Assembly (NCBI GenBank): GCA_023014485.1
Contig: JAJOZX010009437.1
Span: 72,501-136,500, forward strand
Direction: 5' to 3'
Origin: Bathynomus jamesi
Taxonomy: Eukaryota > Arthropoda > Malacostraca > Isopoda > Cirolanidae
Length of the DNA: 64,000 nt
Shown in pieces: positions 55,339 through 64,000 of the stretch. The notes beneath the pieces were generated by a model. The model was not told the origin of the DNA. It ran no database searches and saw nothing but the letters and a program-made list of their open reading frames with translations. Numbering within the stretch: position 1 is the stretch's first letter; each line of letters opens with the position of its first letter. The position numbers were made by a program, and so were the translations under genes.

Positions 55339-55700
55339 ATGGAAATACTTGAGGGCTTTGTCCCTAACCTTAGAAATGAAATAGAAGCAAACTGGAATGA
55401 GAAGAGAGGCAGATTTTGTACAGTCCCAGCTGCTGTGGGACAGGGGGCCATGAAAACGAGGGTGGAAAATACCCTCAGAATACGAGGCCCAAGCTTTCAA
55501 TACCCTACAGAGAAGTAAGGAATCTCCAGCACACCAACCTCAATAACTTTAAGAACCAGCTGACAGATTCCTGTCCAAAGTCCCTGACCAGCATGCGTGA
55601 CTGATTACGAGGGCAGGAGAAGATCAGACAGCAATTCCCTCCTTCACCATATCCCGCAATGAGGTGGGATGCTGCAGAGGGGTCGACCGCAGGTCGATCC
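55330..55700 (+). pseudogene. LINE reverse transcriptase C-terminal fragment
   Basis: EGFVPNLRNEIEANWNEKRG then RFCTVP, VENTLRIRGP, and in the next frame PYREVRNL, NLNNFKNQL. This is the end of a CR1-like or related LINE protein (WN.KRGR ... F...P...RN....FK..L). A frameshift splits it at about 55,490. Confidence 0.55.
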
Positions 55701-55812
55701 TGAACCGTCGTTCGAACTCACACAAAGTAACACAAAACAATTAAGCATATATATATATATATATTTTACAGGGTGGTGTCGAGAAATAATACGACAAAAA
55801 TATACTTTGGTC

Positions 55813-55839
55813 ATATATATATTATATATATATATATAT

Positions 55840-55889
<50 letters not shown>
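55813..55889. repeat. (TA)n microsatellite
   Basis: Broken TA tract leading into repeat E. Confidence 0.95.
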
Positions 55890-55892
<3 letters not shown>

Positions 55893-56062
55893 AAGGTCGG
55901 GAAGAACCGATTCGCTTCTATTTAAAAGGGCATATCTCGGCGGAAAAACAAAGAAAAGTGAGAGGAAAGACAGAGGAAAAGAAAGGGTAGAGGGGACAGT
56001 CGAAGTGGAAAAACCAAGGATGACAAGGACTGCAGGGTCGAGCCCCATCATCCTTGGGTGTT
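55890..56062 (+). repeat. Dispersed repeat E, copy 2
   Basis: Same sequence and orientation as 2588-2766, again right after (TA)n and before LINE-B tail sequence. Confidence 0.6.
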
Positions 56063-56097
56063 TATATTTTTAAACTTCAAATTTAGAACCCTCCACA

Positions 56098-57250
56098 TGA
56101 TCTACAGATCTACAGAAGCTAAGGCTAACAAAGACCCTACGATCCACTCGAATAGGTTAGCTCGAGAGAAAGAAGAGAGTAGTGGGTTAAAAGAAGAGAA
56201 TAGGGAGTTAAAAGAAGAGAATAAGGCGTTAAAAGAAGAGAATAAGGAGTTAAAAGAAGAGAATAAGGGGTTAAAAGAAGAGAATAAGGGTTAAAAGAAG
56301 AGAATAAGGAGTTAAAAGAAGAGAATAAGGAGTTAAAAGAAGAGAATAAGGGGTTAAGAAGAGAATAAGGAGTTAAAAGAAGAGAATAAGGAGTTAAAAG
56401 AAGAATAAGGAGTTAAGTAAATAGCAAAACCTATCATTCGTGGATTACATTCATTCAGAAAAAGAGAGAGAAAGACTTACATCATCATCCGCCGCCATTG
56501 CCGACAAGTCGGAAAAATAGTCGAAGAGAATATTTCCGGAAGGGGTAAAAGATGAAAAGTAAAATAAGAACGCTTAACAAACCACTTAACTCAAAGAAAC
56601 ACTGTCATACCATGCAAGCTACTGACATGCAAGTAGAGAGGATGAGGAAAGTAAAAAAAAGTATGAAAAGTATTTAACAAAAGTGTGTTAGTTTACGCTA
56701 CGAGCTACGTCTAAGTTCGTGTTAGTCTAATTTTTTTTTTAATAATATAAATTTAACGCTGGCATATTACACGCTGGCATTAATCGTGAACAAACTCATC
56801 CCCGACCATTACCCCCCCCCCCCCAGAGCTCCTGTTGCTAATTGTTTTATTATTTTAAAGGACGGTAATATTTTTAAAATGTCTGTCTAATGGTTTTTAA
56901 ACATATTAACGTTGGTAGAGCTCACGACGGACGCGGGAAGATTATTCTATTTATCAATTACTTCAAGCGTAAAAAAGTTTTTAGCGATGTTAGTAATGAA
57001 ACGTCTCCCACGTAATTTAAATCTGTTATCACGAGTATTGCTGTTATCGAAAATGAACAATTTGTCAAAATTTCCGTTATGAATTTTTTAACGATTTTGG
57101 AAACTTCAATAAGCTTCCCCTTAATCTCTTTGTCTCGAGTGAATGCAAGAAGAAAATGTCCCACAAGAAAATCCCGCATATACTTAATGGAGTTTGAGTG
57201 TCAAATACGCACTGCAACAACGAATAATGGGCATCATGTGGCAGTGTTCT
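56098..57250 (-). pseudogene. LINE-B C terminus and 3' tail, copy 2
   Basis: Minus strand: HSLETKRLRGSL, IFDNSNTRDNRFKLRGRRF, ITNIAKNFFTLEVIDK then a stop where W is expected, NNLPASVVSSTNVNMF. It is longer at the 5' side than the 4-kb copy. The 3' tail (56,860-56,098) matches 4266-3699 and ends at the same CTGTAGATCTGTAG. The tail includes a 21-bp minisatellite expanded in this copy only. Confidence 0.7.
56165..56430 (+). repeat. 21-bp minisatellite, GTTAAAAGAAGAGAATAAGGA
   Basis: About twelve units, often 21 bp, some 18-20 bp. In the plus frame most units read KEENKEL, a perfect coiled-coil heptad, but the LINE runs on the other strand and one-base indels break the frame, so I treat it as noncoding. 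Copy 1 at about 3,775-3,810 has only one or two units. Confidence 0.85.
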
Positions 57251-57301
57251 AAATTTGAACAGTTTGGAAATGTAACACCACACACACCACACATATATAT
57301 A

Positions 57302-57600
57302 TATGCGCCTCGGTGGTGTAGTGGTTAGTATCGCTGACTACGAATCCATCGGCCTCGGGATCGAGTCCGGTGACGGCAGGGGCACGCAGCAAAACCCAAC
57401 TCTTCATCCTTCCACACACTAAAGAAATTGGCTGGTATATAAATGGGTACCCTGGGTAGCCTAGTGGTTAAGACGCTGGCTGCTGGTGAGGCGTGGTTCT
57501 GATTCCACGTTAAAATGAAGGTCTAAGGGGGAGTGATAAGCTTGACCTTCGTTCGTCAGAATGAACAATTCGGGCAGAAGCAAAACCCCGGTTAACCAAG
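57302..57600 (+). mobile_element. SINE-A, copy 3 (two tRNA-like units)
   Basis: GCCTCGGTGGTGTAGTGG and GGGATCGAGTCCGG (unit 1), GGGTAGCCTAGTGGTTAAG and GGTTCTGATTCCACG (unit 2), tail CTTGACCTTCGTTCGTCAG with a 4-bp duplication. (TA)n at the 5' side. Confidence 0.75.
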
Positions 57601-57663
57601 CTATATAAAATATGACCAATTACCAATTAATTTTGTACCATCATTTCTCGACCACGACCCTGT

Positions 57664-57675
57664 AATATATATACA

Positions 57676-57742
<67 letters not shown>
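57664..57742. repeat. (TA)n microsatellite
   Basis: About 38 TA units. Confidence 0.97.
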
Positions 57743-57749
<7 letters not shown>

Positions 57750-57989
57750 GTGTGTTGCAAAGTTGGTTAAGTAACAAAGTATATACGATGGCGGAAATTT
57801 GATTCCTGAAAGAGGAGATTCGAGCCCTATTTATTGTGTGATAATTATATGAGAAAGAAGATTTAGGAGTCATAAGGAAAGTTGAGTTGCAACATTATTT
57901 TCTTACGGATTTTAATGGATTATATCGTGTTCACTCGTGTAGTAATTCCATTTTTACCTTTATACCATATTTTATATCGACAGGTGTCC

Positions 57990-58031
<42 letters not shown>

Positions 58032-58386
58032 CTACAGTACACACACACCCACACATATATGTATATGGGTACATAGGTAGGTAAATAAGTAGGTAGCTGT
58101 GTTCTTGGCTATCTTACGAAATCGCGACAGTCTTTAAGATAAATACACACAGCTCATCGTGACACGAAATTGCGTGTGGCGACAATAGCCATAATATTGC
58201 GATTGTATCACTTTTTTTTAAATAAAATCATTAAATATAAAAAAAATAATATAATGGAGGTTAAACTAGGTTAGGTTAGATTCGGCTTGTTTAAGTTCGG
58301 GTATTCAGATTGGGTTCAAAGTCACCATCCACAAATGAAAATGTGAAAGTGTCGCGAGTTTGGAAGGTAACCCAAACGTGTGTATG

Positions 58387-58469
<83 letters not shown>

Positions 58470-58825
58470 TATTTGGTTTGTTCTTTTATGGAACCGCCAT
58501 TATTTGAACCAATTTCCCATTTGCTCTATTCATTATAAGTCATCATAGAATGGCGATCATCCCAAACAGAGGATGTAATTGCAAAGGAAGGAAAGATGAG
58601 CTACTGGATCGGAACTTTCGAAACACGTTTGAAACGGGGTCGTTGATTGGCTGATCGATAGGATTGCAGCGTCCTGATTGGTCCTCGAGAGAGATTGCAA
58701 AAGATGATTGATGTCTTTCCCTATTTATCGGTTCGTTTCGTCCGCAATTAAAATGTCTCGAGAAATAAATGTCCAAAGTCACAATAAATCCCTCCCCTAA
58801 TGTCCGTATTATATATATATATATA

Positions 58826-58863
<38 letters not shown>

Positions 58864-59001
58864 TAATTATTATATATATATATATATATATATGTGTGTA
58901 TATGTGTGTGTGTGTAGCTATATTCCTGTGTTTGTGTATCCGTTAGTATATATATTTACTTATCGGATTGCCGTGTATATGAGATAATTTTTCTTTACGT
59001 T

Positions 59002-59048
<47 letters not shown>

Positions 59049-59544
59049 ATTATATATATTATGCTTTGTTCTCGCTTCCAGATTTGGGATATTTATTTGA
59101 GCAATAATTATGTTTTATATGTAATATATAGTGTGGCAAGAAGTTTATATATATACACACTATATATGGGGTGATTGAAAAGGCCTGTCCCAAAGTAACT
59201 ACAGTAAATACCTTTAAGACAAGACTTATGAATTACCCTGTATATATATACACGAAGGATAAACTCTGAACATATATACAGTGTGTATATATATATATGT
59301 AGAGGATTTTCAAGAAAGAATTATCACTTATTTTTGCATATAAAGTTTCATTAGCATTAAAATAAACTTATTAAACTTCAAAACCTTTAATTAAAATGTA
59401 TAAAATCATTAGAGGTTTTTTCACGCGAAAACAAATTTTTTTTTTTTTTTTTTGGACATGCGATATTTCTTCAATTTTTGTACGATTATACGATAGAATA
59501 AACGAGGTTTCGAAAATGGGTTGTTTTTTTTTGGATCAAAAACG
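57743..59544. other. No gene seen; microsatellites
   Basis: (CA)n at 57,994-58,030, (GA)n at 58,388-58,467, (TA)n at 58,811-58,895 and 59,006-59,060. AGGTTAGGTTAG at 58,267. Frames at 57,882-58,084, 58,543-58,782 and 59,396-59,653 are unassigned or translated repeats. Confidence 0.6.
58388..58467. repeat. (GA)n microsatellite
   Basis: Pure GA repeat, 40 units. Confidence 0.98.
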
Positions 59545-59965
59545 GGTCGGGGGTGGCTTTCTTTCATTGATCCTTTATTCCTTTTCCCCCCCCCCGCAAT
59601 TTCTTTTTTCCTGGTTAGATCAACTGTACGCCCTTGACTATTGGTTAGGTTAAGTCATGAGATTTTCTTTAAAATATTCGGTGATGTGACAAGATCGTTA
59701 CTTTGAAAATGGTTTCTTTAAACTATGTGAACAGATTTGTGACATCTCTAAATTTTAATTTCATTCTCCGTAAATACAATTTTTTTTTTTTTTTACTTAA
59801 CATTATTCCTTATTAAAAAATAATAAACAATTCCTCATGAATGTATTTTTAGTAACATTCTTTACTTTAGTGATTTTGGGGGGTGGCATTGTTTACTTGA
59901 TCATTTTTTAGGGTGGCATTGTTTACTAGAAACTTTTGGGGGTGGCTTTCTTTCAATGATAAGGG
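59545..59965. repeat. GGGTGGC(A/T)TT repeats
   Basis: GGGGGTGGCTTTCTTTCA(T/A)TGAT at 59,548 and 59,940, and GGGTGGCATTGTTTACT at 59,882 and 59,913. Spaced irregularly; a relative of the inner arm of the 33-kb fold-back (GTACGCCCTTGACTATTGG) lies at 59,625. Confidence 0.5.
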
Positions 59966-59966
59966 T

Positions 59967-60925
59967 TAGTTGATTTAAATCAGATTTAAATCAAATGATT
60001 TTTTAAAAAATCTGATTTAAATCAGTCTATGAATAAAAATAAAAAACCGATAAGACGCGAAAACTACTAATTAATCATTACAGTATAGGTAATACATAAA
60101 GAATGGTAATGAACTTTGCTGTTTATTTTTCAATAAAACAAGGTTATAGAATTTACTTACAGCTCTAGTGATTATTGTGACAAATTAAGATATCTGTGTT
60201 AACCTTTTTTTTAAATATTAATTAAAATTCTAATAGCCACTGGCCTAAAGTGAATAAACATTCGTAGAACATATTTATTATTTCTATAAAGCATCAATAA
60301 TTAATTTCAATTTTTATTCCACTGATTTGATATAAAACAAATATTTCATTTCTAGAAAACTTTTAAGGTCATCATAGTTTAATTTGCTGACCCAAAACAA
60401 AGAGTTATGGAGTTAAAACTTTAATAAGAATGTATACACTGTATGTCTAAATTACAAATGGAAAGTACAATATAGCTCTTGAGCCCTAATGCTGAGTGAA
60501 AGTTTTGAAAAGGAATACTAATTTTGCAGCATTTTTGGTTCCGAGGCTTTGGTTCCTTAGCTTGGACTGCGCAAGGCCATAGGAGAAGACTCTCTCCACC
60601 CCCGCAGACGATGCTACAGCTGATAGCAACTGTTTCACTACTGACGTGCTGTCCTTATCTATGGCTTTACTGCGTGACACTGTTGGTCACATGGTCACCA
60701 AACTTAAAGGCCTGAAATGGTGGAGCTCTGGCCTGGAATAGCTAGTTTAAATAGCTAATACAATAGTTTGCTTCAATTACTTCATGTTAGTAGTGCTACA
60801 GGAACTTAAGGAATGAAAAGGATCTTTTTTGACTTCTTGTTTCAGTGTATCTTGAACATAGAGAAAAAAATCAATTAAATCTGATTTTTAAAATTTAAAA
60901 AAAAAATATAAAAAAGTCACCAATC
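59967..60925 (-). mobile_element. hAT deletion element
   Basis: Left part GGTTAGTTGATTTAAATCAG with repeated GATTTAAATC; right part inverted AGGATTGGTGACTTTTTTA with ATCAGATTTAATTGA. Ends are similar but the target duplication is unclear. Encodes only a dimerisation end. Confidence 0.55.
60486..60680 (-). pseudogene. hAT transposase dimerisation end
   Basis: 64 codons: SSAGVERVFSYGLAQSKLRN then GTKNAAKLVFLFK. The S-S-A-G-x-E-R-V-F-S block followed by KLRN and KLVFL is a hAT C terminus. No upstream coding found. Confidence 0.75.
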
Positions 60926-61587
60926 CTGATAATGATAATCTTTAATGGAAAGAATACCTTATCCCACAAAAGTACAGTATGCGGGAAGTAATATGTAATA
61001 TTATTAATTCGATAATAAGCTAGAAAATATTATTTTTAGTAACAATAATAATAATAATAATAATAACAATTAGCTTTTAAAACAAAATAATATGAAGTAA
61101 TGGAATCATATCATATAGTTGAGAGTTAATCTTAGAAGAATTAGCACTTAACAGACCAAAAACAAGACTGCTCAATGCTCATGTCTGAATGTGACATTTC
61201 ATTTAAATAAAAATGCCCTCTCCACTTAGATCAAATGTTGAAGGATATACCAAGAGAATGAATCAGAGATTGAACTAAAAGTCCGGCTATATGCATAATG
61301 AACTGTTTACATTAAGCTGTGTTGGGTTTTCCTACTTTCAGCAAAACTGGGAACAGTGTGAGAAGCAGACATTTTGCGAGCCGAACATTTATAAGTGACA
61401 ATCTATGTAGCATACTAAATTTTTATAGTAGAACTTATAGAAAGGACCCTTGGCGTACTATACATTTGATTTTAACTTCATTTTTAATACCAATTGTTAA
61501 GATATTCAACACACGAGGTAAACATTTCTTTCCATCAGTTTAGTGAACAATCTATTATGATTGATCGTACCATAAGCCTTACTTATA
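60926..61587. other. No gene seen
   Basis: (AAT)n at 61,043-61,068. A 74-codon frame at 61,319-61,543 is unassigned. Confidence 0.5.
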
Positions 61588-61823
61588 TTAACCCATTAGT
61601 GCCTATTTGTAGAATTTCCTACCGACAAAATTGTTTGTCATTATTGCATCACTTTTTCTTGTATCACGTGATCTTCGGTATGAATGATTGATATGATTCA
61701 ATCTAAAGATTGCGTCATATGAATGACTCATACCGAAGATCACGTGAATACGAGAAAAAGTGATGCAATAATGACAAACAATTTTGTTGGTAGGAAATTC
61801 TACCAATACCACTAATGGGTTAA
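61588..61823. mobile_element. piggyBac-type palindromic MITE (TTAA on both sides)
   Basis: TTAA at 61,588-61,591 and 61,820-61,823; tips CCCATTAGTG inverted. Arms of about 100 bp are nearly perfect inverted repeats (GTTTGTCATTATTGCATCAC, then TATCACGTGATCTTCGGTAT) around a short centre. 236 bp in all, noncoding. Confidence 0.85.
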
Positions 61824-62027
61824 GAAACCAACTTTGTATATTAGTGAACTATTTTCAAACATATAAAAACTTCTTACGATTGATACTATTCTGGTGAATA
61901 ATTTTGTTTAAAATTGATTGGGGGTGACCATAAATAGTCAATGAATAGATATAACAAAAATTTCTCGAAAGGTTTAGAGAAATAAAGAGCAAGTGCGACT
62001 GTTCTGTAGATATTATTCAATATTGCC

Positions 62028-62661
62028 GCATCGATTTCCAATCCGCGGGTACGCGTACCACCGATGGTACGTGAAGTTCATTTGGTGGTACGCAAGAGGG
62101 TTAAAATACGCGCAGCTTGCTAATTGATAATTACTTCAGTTATAAAGTTTTACAAAATTTTATTAGTTGTAGAAAAATAAGCCAACCCGTAAACTTTCCA
62201 GCTGCGGGTTTACATGCTATCCAATTTATTTGCCGTTCGGGTAGATATGAGACCCTCCTAGGAAGAAATGGCTAAGCGACGAACGTAAAAAACGCCAGAA
62301 AATGCAGTTAATGTTGTGCCAAATTTGAAAGTTGCCATATGGCACTTTAACTTTAACTGTTGTTCTGGCGTTTTTTTCCTTTTGTCGCTTAGCCACTTCT
62401 TCCTATGAGGGCCTCATATCTAATCCTTTAACGACAACGTGCAAGGGCAAAAATCAAGATTTTGATTCGGTACAAATGTCGATTCATCATTAGAATAAAT
62501 ATAACTTTAGATAATGCTGAAAAGTCTTCAGGATTAAACACCACAATTCCCCTCCCTATGGTTTTGATTAGCCGGTATCACCTTCCTTCTTTAATGGTGG
62601 TATTTAGAAAGTCATGGTGACAAAAAGTTGTACGTCGACCCTAAAATGTTGGGAACCCCTG
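62028..62661. mobile_element. hAT-type MITE with internal hairpin
   Basis: Right tip inverted CAGGGGTTCCCAACATTTT; left part TTTCCAATCCGCGGGTACG is a degenerate partner. Inside, 62,246-62,412 is a fold-back (CTAAGCGAC facing GTCGCTTAG, AACGCCAGAA facing TTCTGGCGTT). Confidence 0.5.
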
Positions 62662-62952
62662 CATTACCATATTTTGTTCTCATTTGCGGCAGGATAGACA
62701 CGCCCATGAGCTCAGCGGGGATATAACTGTGCATAGGACAACATCGTCGAAAATAACAGTGATGCATGCACATATATAGGAAGATTCATGAGCATATTTT
62801 ACGTGTTGACCCGCCAATCCATCTATACAAGCGGTTTTCAACCTTGTCTTCACCACGTACCCTTTTGAAAAGTCAAGATATTTTCATGTACCCCTATACA
62901 AAATGCAATATATATTGAGTTCACACAGCCAATATATATATATATATTATAT

Positions 62953-63200
62953 AGGCGGATTTACATATAGGCAAAGTAGGGACCTGCCTAGGGCGGCAAA
63001 TTATGTTGTATTTCACATAAATATGGCAAAGAAAACAAAAACCGAAATAAGTAACTTATAAGTACTACAATAAATGGCTTCACAAATAAGTTTCAAAATA
63101 AAAAAGAACAGCAGCCTCTAATAGCAAACTAAGCTATATCAAATGGCATAACTATAAGGCATTTTAATCCAGGCCAAGCGACGGCAAAATGCTAAATACG

Positions 63201-63203
<3 letters not shown>
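62953..63203. mobile_element. MITE with AGGCG(G/T)ATTTA ends
   Basis: AGGCGGATTTACATATAGGC on the left and, inverted, AGGCGTATTTAGCATTTTGC on the right. Noncoding; (TA)n on both sides. Confidence 0.55.
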
Positions 63204-63204
<1 letters not shown>

Positions 63205-63251
<47 letters not shown>

Positions 63252-63253
63252 TA
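63205..63253. repeat. (TA)n microsatellite
   Basis: TA repeats between two MITEs. Confidence 0.95.
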
Positions 63254-63254
63254 T

Positions 63255-63634
63255 TAGGGATGTTACGGGTACCCGATCGAGTAATGTACTACTCGATGAT
63301 ACTCGACCCGATCGGATAATTGCTAAAAACTCGGGTACGGGTAGTAAAAACCAATTCTAATTTAATTTTAATTTTATTGTTTGCAGTTTTCTTGATATTT
63401 TTGTATAATATTTTTTAACAAAACATTGAAAATGTCAAATCGTAGTATGGTTTGGGACTATTTTGTCATTGATAAATTAGATAATAATAAAGCCAAGTGC
63501 TTGAACTGCACACAGTTAATAAGTCGCGGTACTAAACCAACAAATTTTGGAACGTCTTCAATACCCAATCGGGTATTACACTTCGGGTACCCGTACCCGA
63601 TTATCCGGTAAAAGCGCTACCCGTTGCATCCCTA
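63255..63634 (+). mobile_element. hAT deletion element with BED domain start
   Basis: Tips TAGGGATG(T/C)(T/A)ACGGGTA inverted; repeats of CGGGTACCCG and CGGGTACGGG near both ends. 380 bp. (TA)n at both sides hides the duplication. Confidence 0.8.
63432..63611 (+). pseudogene. hAT transposase BED zinc-finger start
   Basis: MSNRSMVWDYFVIDK then NKAKCLNCTQLISRGT: the BED pattern (VW.YF ... C-x2-C), with the His pair lost where the frame runs into the right terminal repeat at about 63,565. Confidence 0.7.
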
Positions 63635-63668
<34 letters not shown>

Positions 63669-63670
<2 letters not shown>

Positions 63671-64000
63671 GGGCCGGATCTAGAAGTTGCGAGGCCCTTG
63701 GCCTATATATATGAAAATATGGACTTAATTATCGGTACTATACCAGCAATATTAGAATCCCGCATAGACAGAACTATGCCAGCACTTAAAAATTAAACCA
63801 AACCAAAATAATCACGCATGGAATTGTATAAGAAATATAAATAAACCATACAAATAAGTATAAATTATAATATGAATCAAGATTTGTATCGAAAATATAA
63901 GACAATGATTTCTAAGATTTATATAATATTATAGGTAATGACTTTCCATAGTATACAAACGTTTTTCATATGTGATGTATAAGAATGTCGACTTCATTTT
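63669..64000. mobile_element. Possible hAT-type element start, running off the right edge
   Basis: CAGGGCCGGATCTAGAAG after (TA)n resembles the tip of common nonautonomous hATs. The partner end is not in the window. No coding signal to 64,000. Confidence 0.35.

Larger units (their letters stand above)
55768..57664. mobile_element. Possible mariner-type element filled with other repeats
   Basis: CAGGGTGGTGTCGAGAAAT at 55,768 and, inverted, CAGGGTCGTGGTCGAGAAAT at 57,664; both have TA outside and TTGGTCATAT about 35-50 bp inside. Everything between is LINE-B, repeat E, SINE-A and (TA)n. Either one interrupted MITE or two separate ends of one family. Confidence 0.45.

Noticed and set aside
56058..56294. 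Coiled-coil protein gene
   Set aside because: The KEENKEL heptads come from a minisatellite with frame-breaking indels in the 3' tail of an oppositely oriented LINE.
62840..62950. Another 'accacgtacccttttgaaaag' hAT MITE
   Set aside because: The phrase resembles internal parts of the MITEs at 34.98 and 62.03 kb, but no tips can be defined.

Overview
The window looks like intergenic, repeat-dominated DNA from an arthropod nuclear genome, probably a crustacean (decapod-like). This rests on the very large number of long (TA)n, (CA)n and (GA)n microsatellites, mariner/Tc1, hAT, piggyBac-like, Helitron and CR1/jockey-like LINE relics, tRNA- and 5S-derived SINEs, and short interstitial TTAGG repeats. 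The organism is inferred from style, not from a marker gene. I recognise no host protein-coding gene, no functional tRNA or rRNA gene and no prokaryotic feature. Almost every supported coding segment belongs to a mobile element, and most are broken.

Layout. 1-2.4 kb: the 5' part of a hAT-like element whose 463-codon reading frame is fully open and runs off the left edge. 2.6-6 kb: LINE 3' ends, one inserted in another, a hAT MITE and a hammerhead-like motif. 6-12.7 kb: microsatellites, a mariner-type MITE, a twin-tRNA SINE, a 5S-derived SINE and a mariner relic. 13.0-16.4 kb: a nearly complete DNA transposon with terminal inverted repeats and a three-exon, DDE-like protein I cannot place in a named superfamily; this is the best candidate for something new. 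16.4-22.1 kb: a MITE, a palindromic SINE cluster, and a 4.4-kb CAGACATGG-ended element holding a LINE endonuclease relic and a decayed gene of a widespread uncharacterised arthropod family. 23.2-25.8 kb: a CR1-like LINE split exactly at a TA by a mariner. 25.8-26.4 kb: a Tc1 fold-back. 27-31.5 kb: minisatellite and SINE clusters. 32.8-36.9 kb: fold-backs, a Penelope-like relic and a LINE with a YADD motif.

37.3-39.9 kb: a piggyBac-like piece inside a hAT inside a second hAT; both hATs keep perfect 8-bp target duplications. 40.3-46.3 kb: a deleted mariner, a SINE, then a Tigger/pogo-like element interrupted by a hAT that is itself interrupted by a hAT MITE (perfect 8-bp duplication). 48.7-51.3 kb: a deleted mariner and two opposed Helitron fragments. 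52.4-53.6 kb: a mariner relative whose left end is amplified into ten 89-bp tandem units. 55.3-57.7 kb: LINE and SINE copies between mariner-like ends. 59.9-64 kb: hAT relics and several MITEs, including a palindromic TTAA-flanked one.

The pieces do not form a pathway. They interact as a stratified set of insertions: autonomous-type transposases (hAT, mariner/Tc1, the 13-kb element) beside their own internally deleted or terminal-only derivatives, and SINEs that almost always abut (TA)n tracts.
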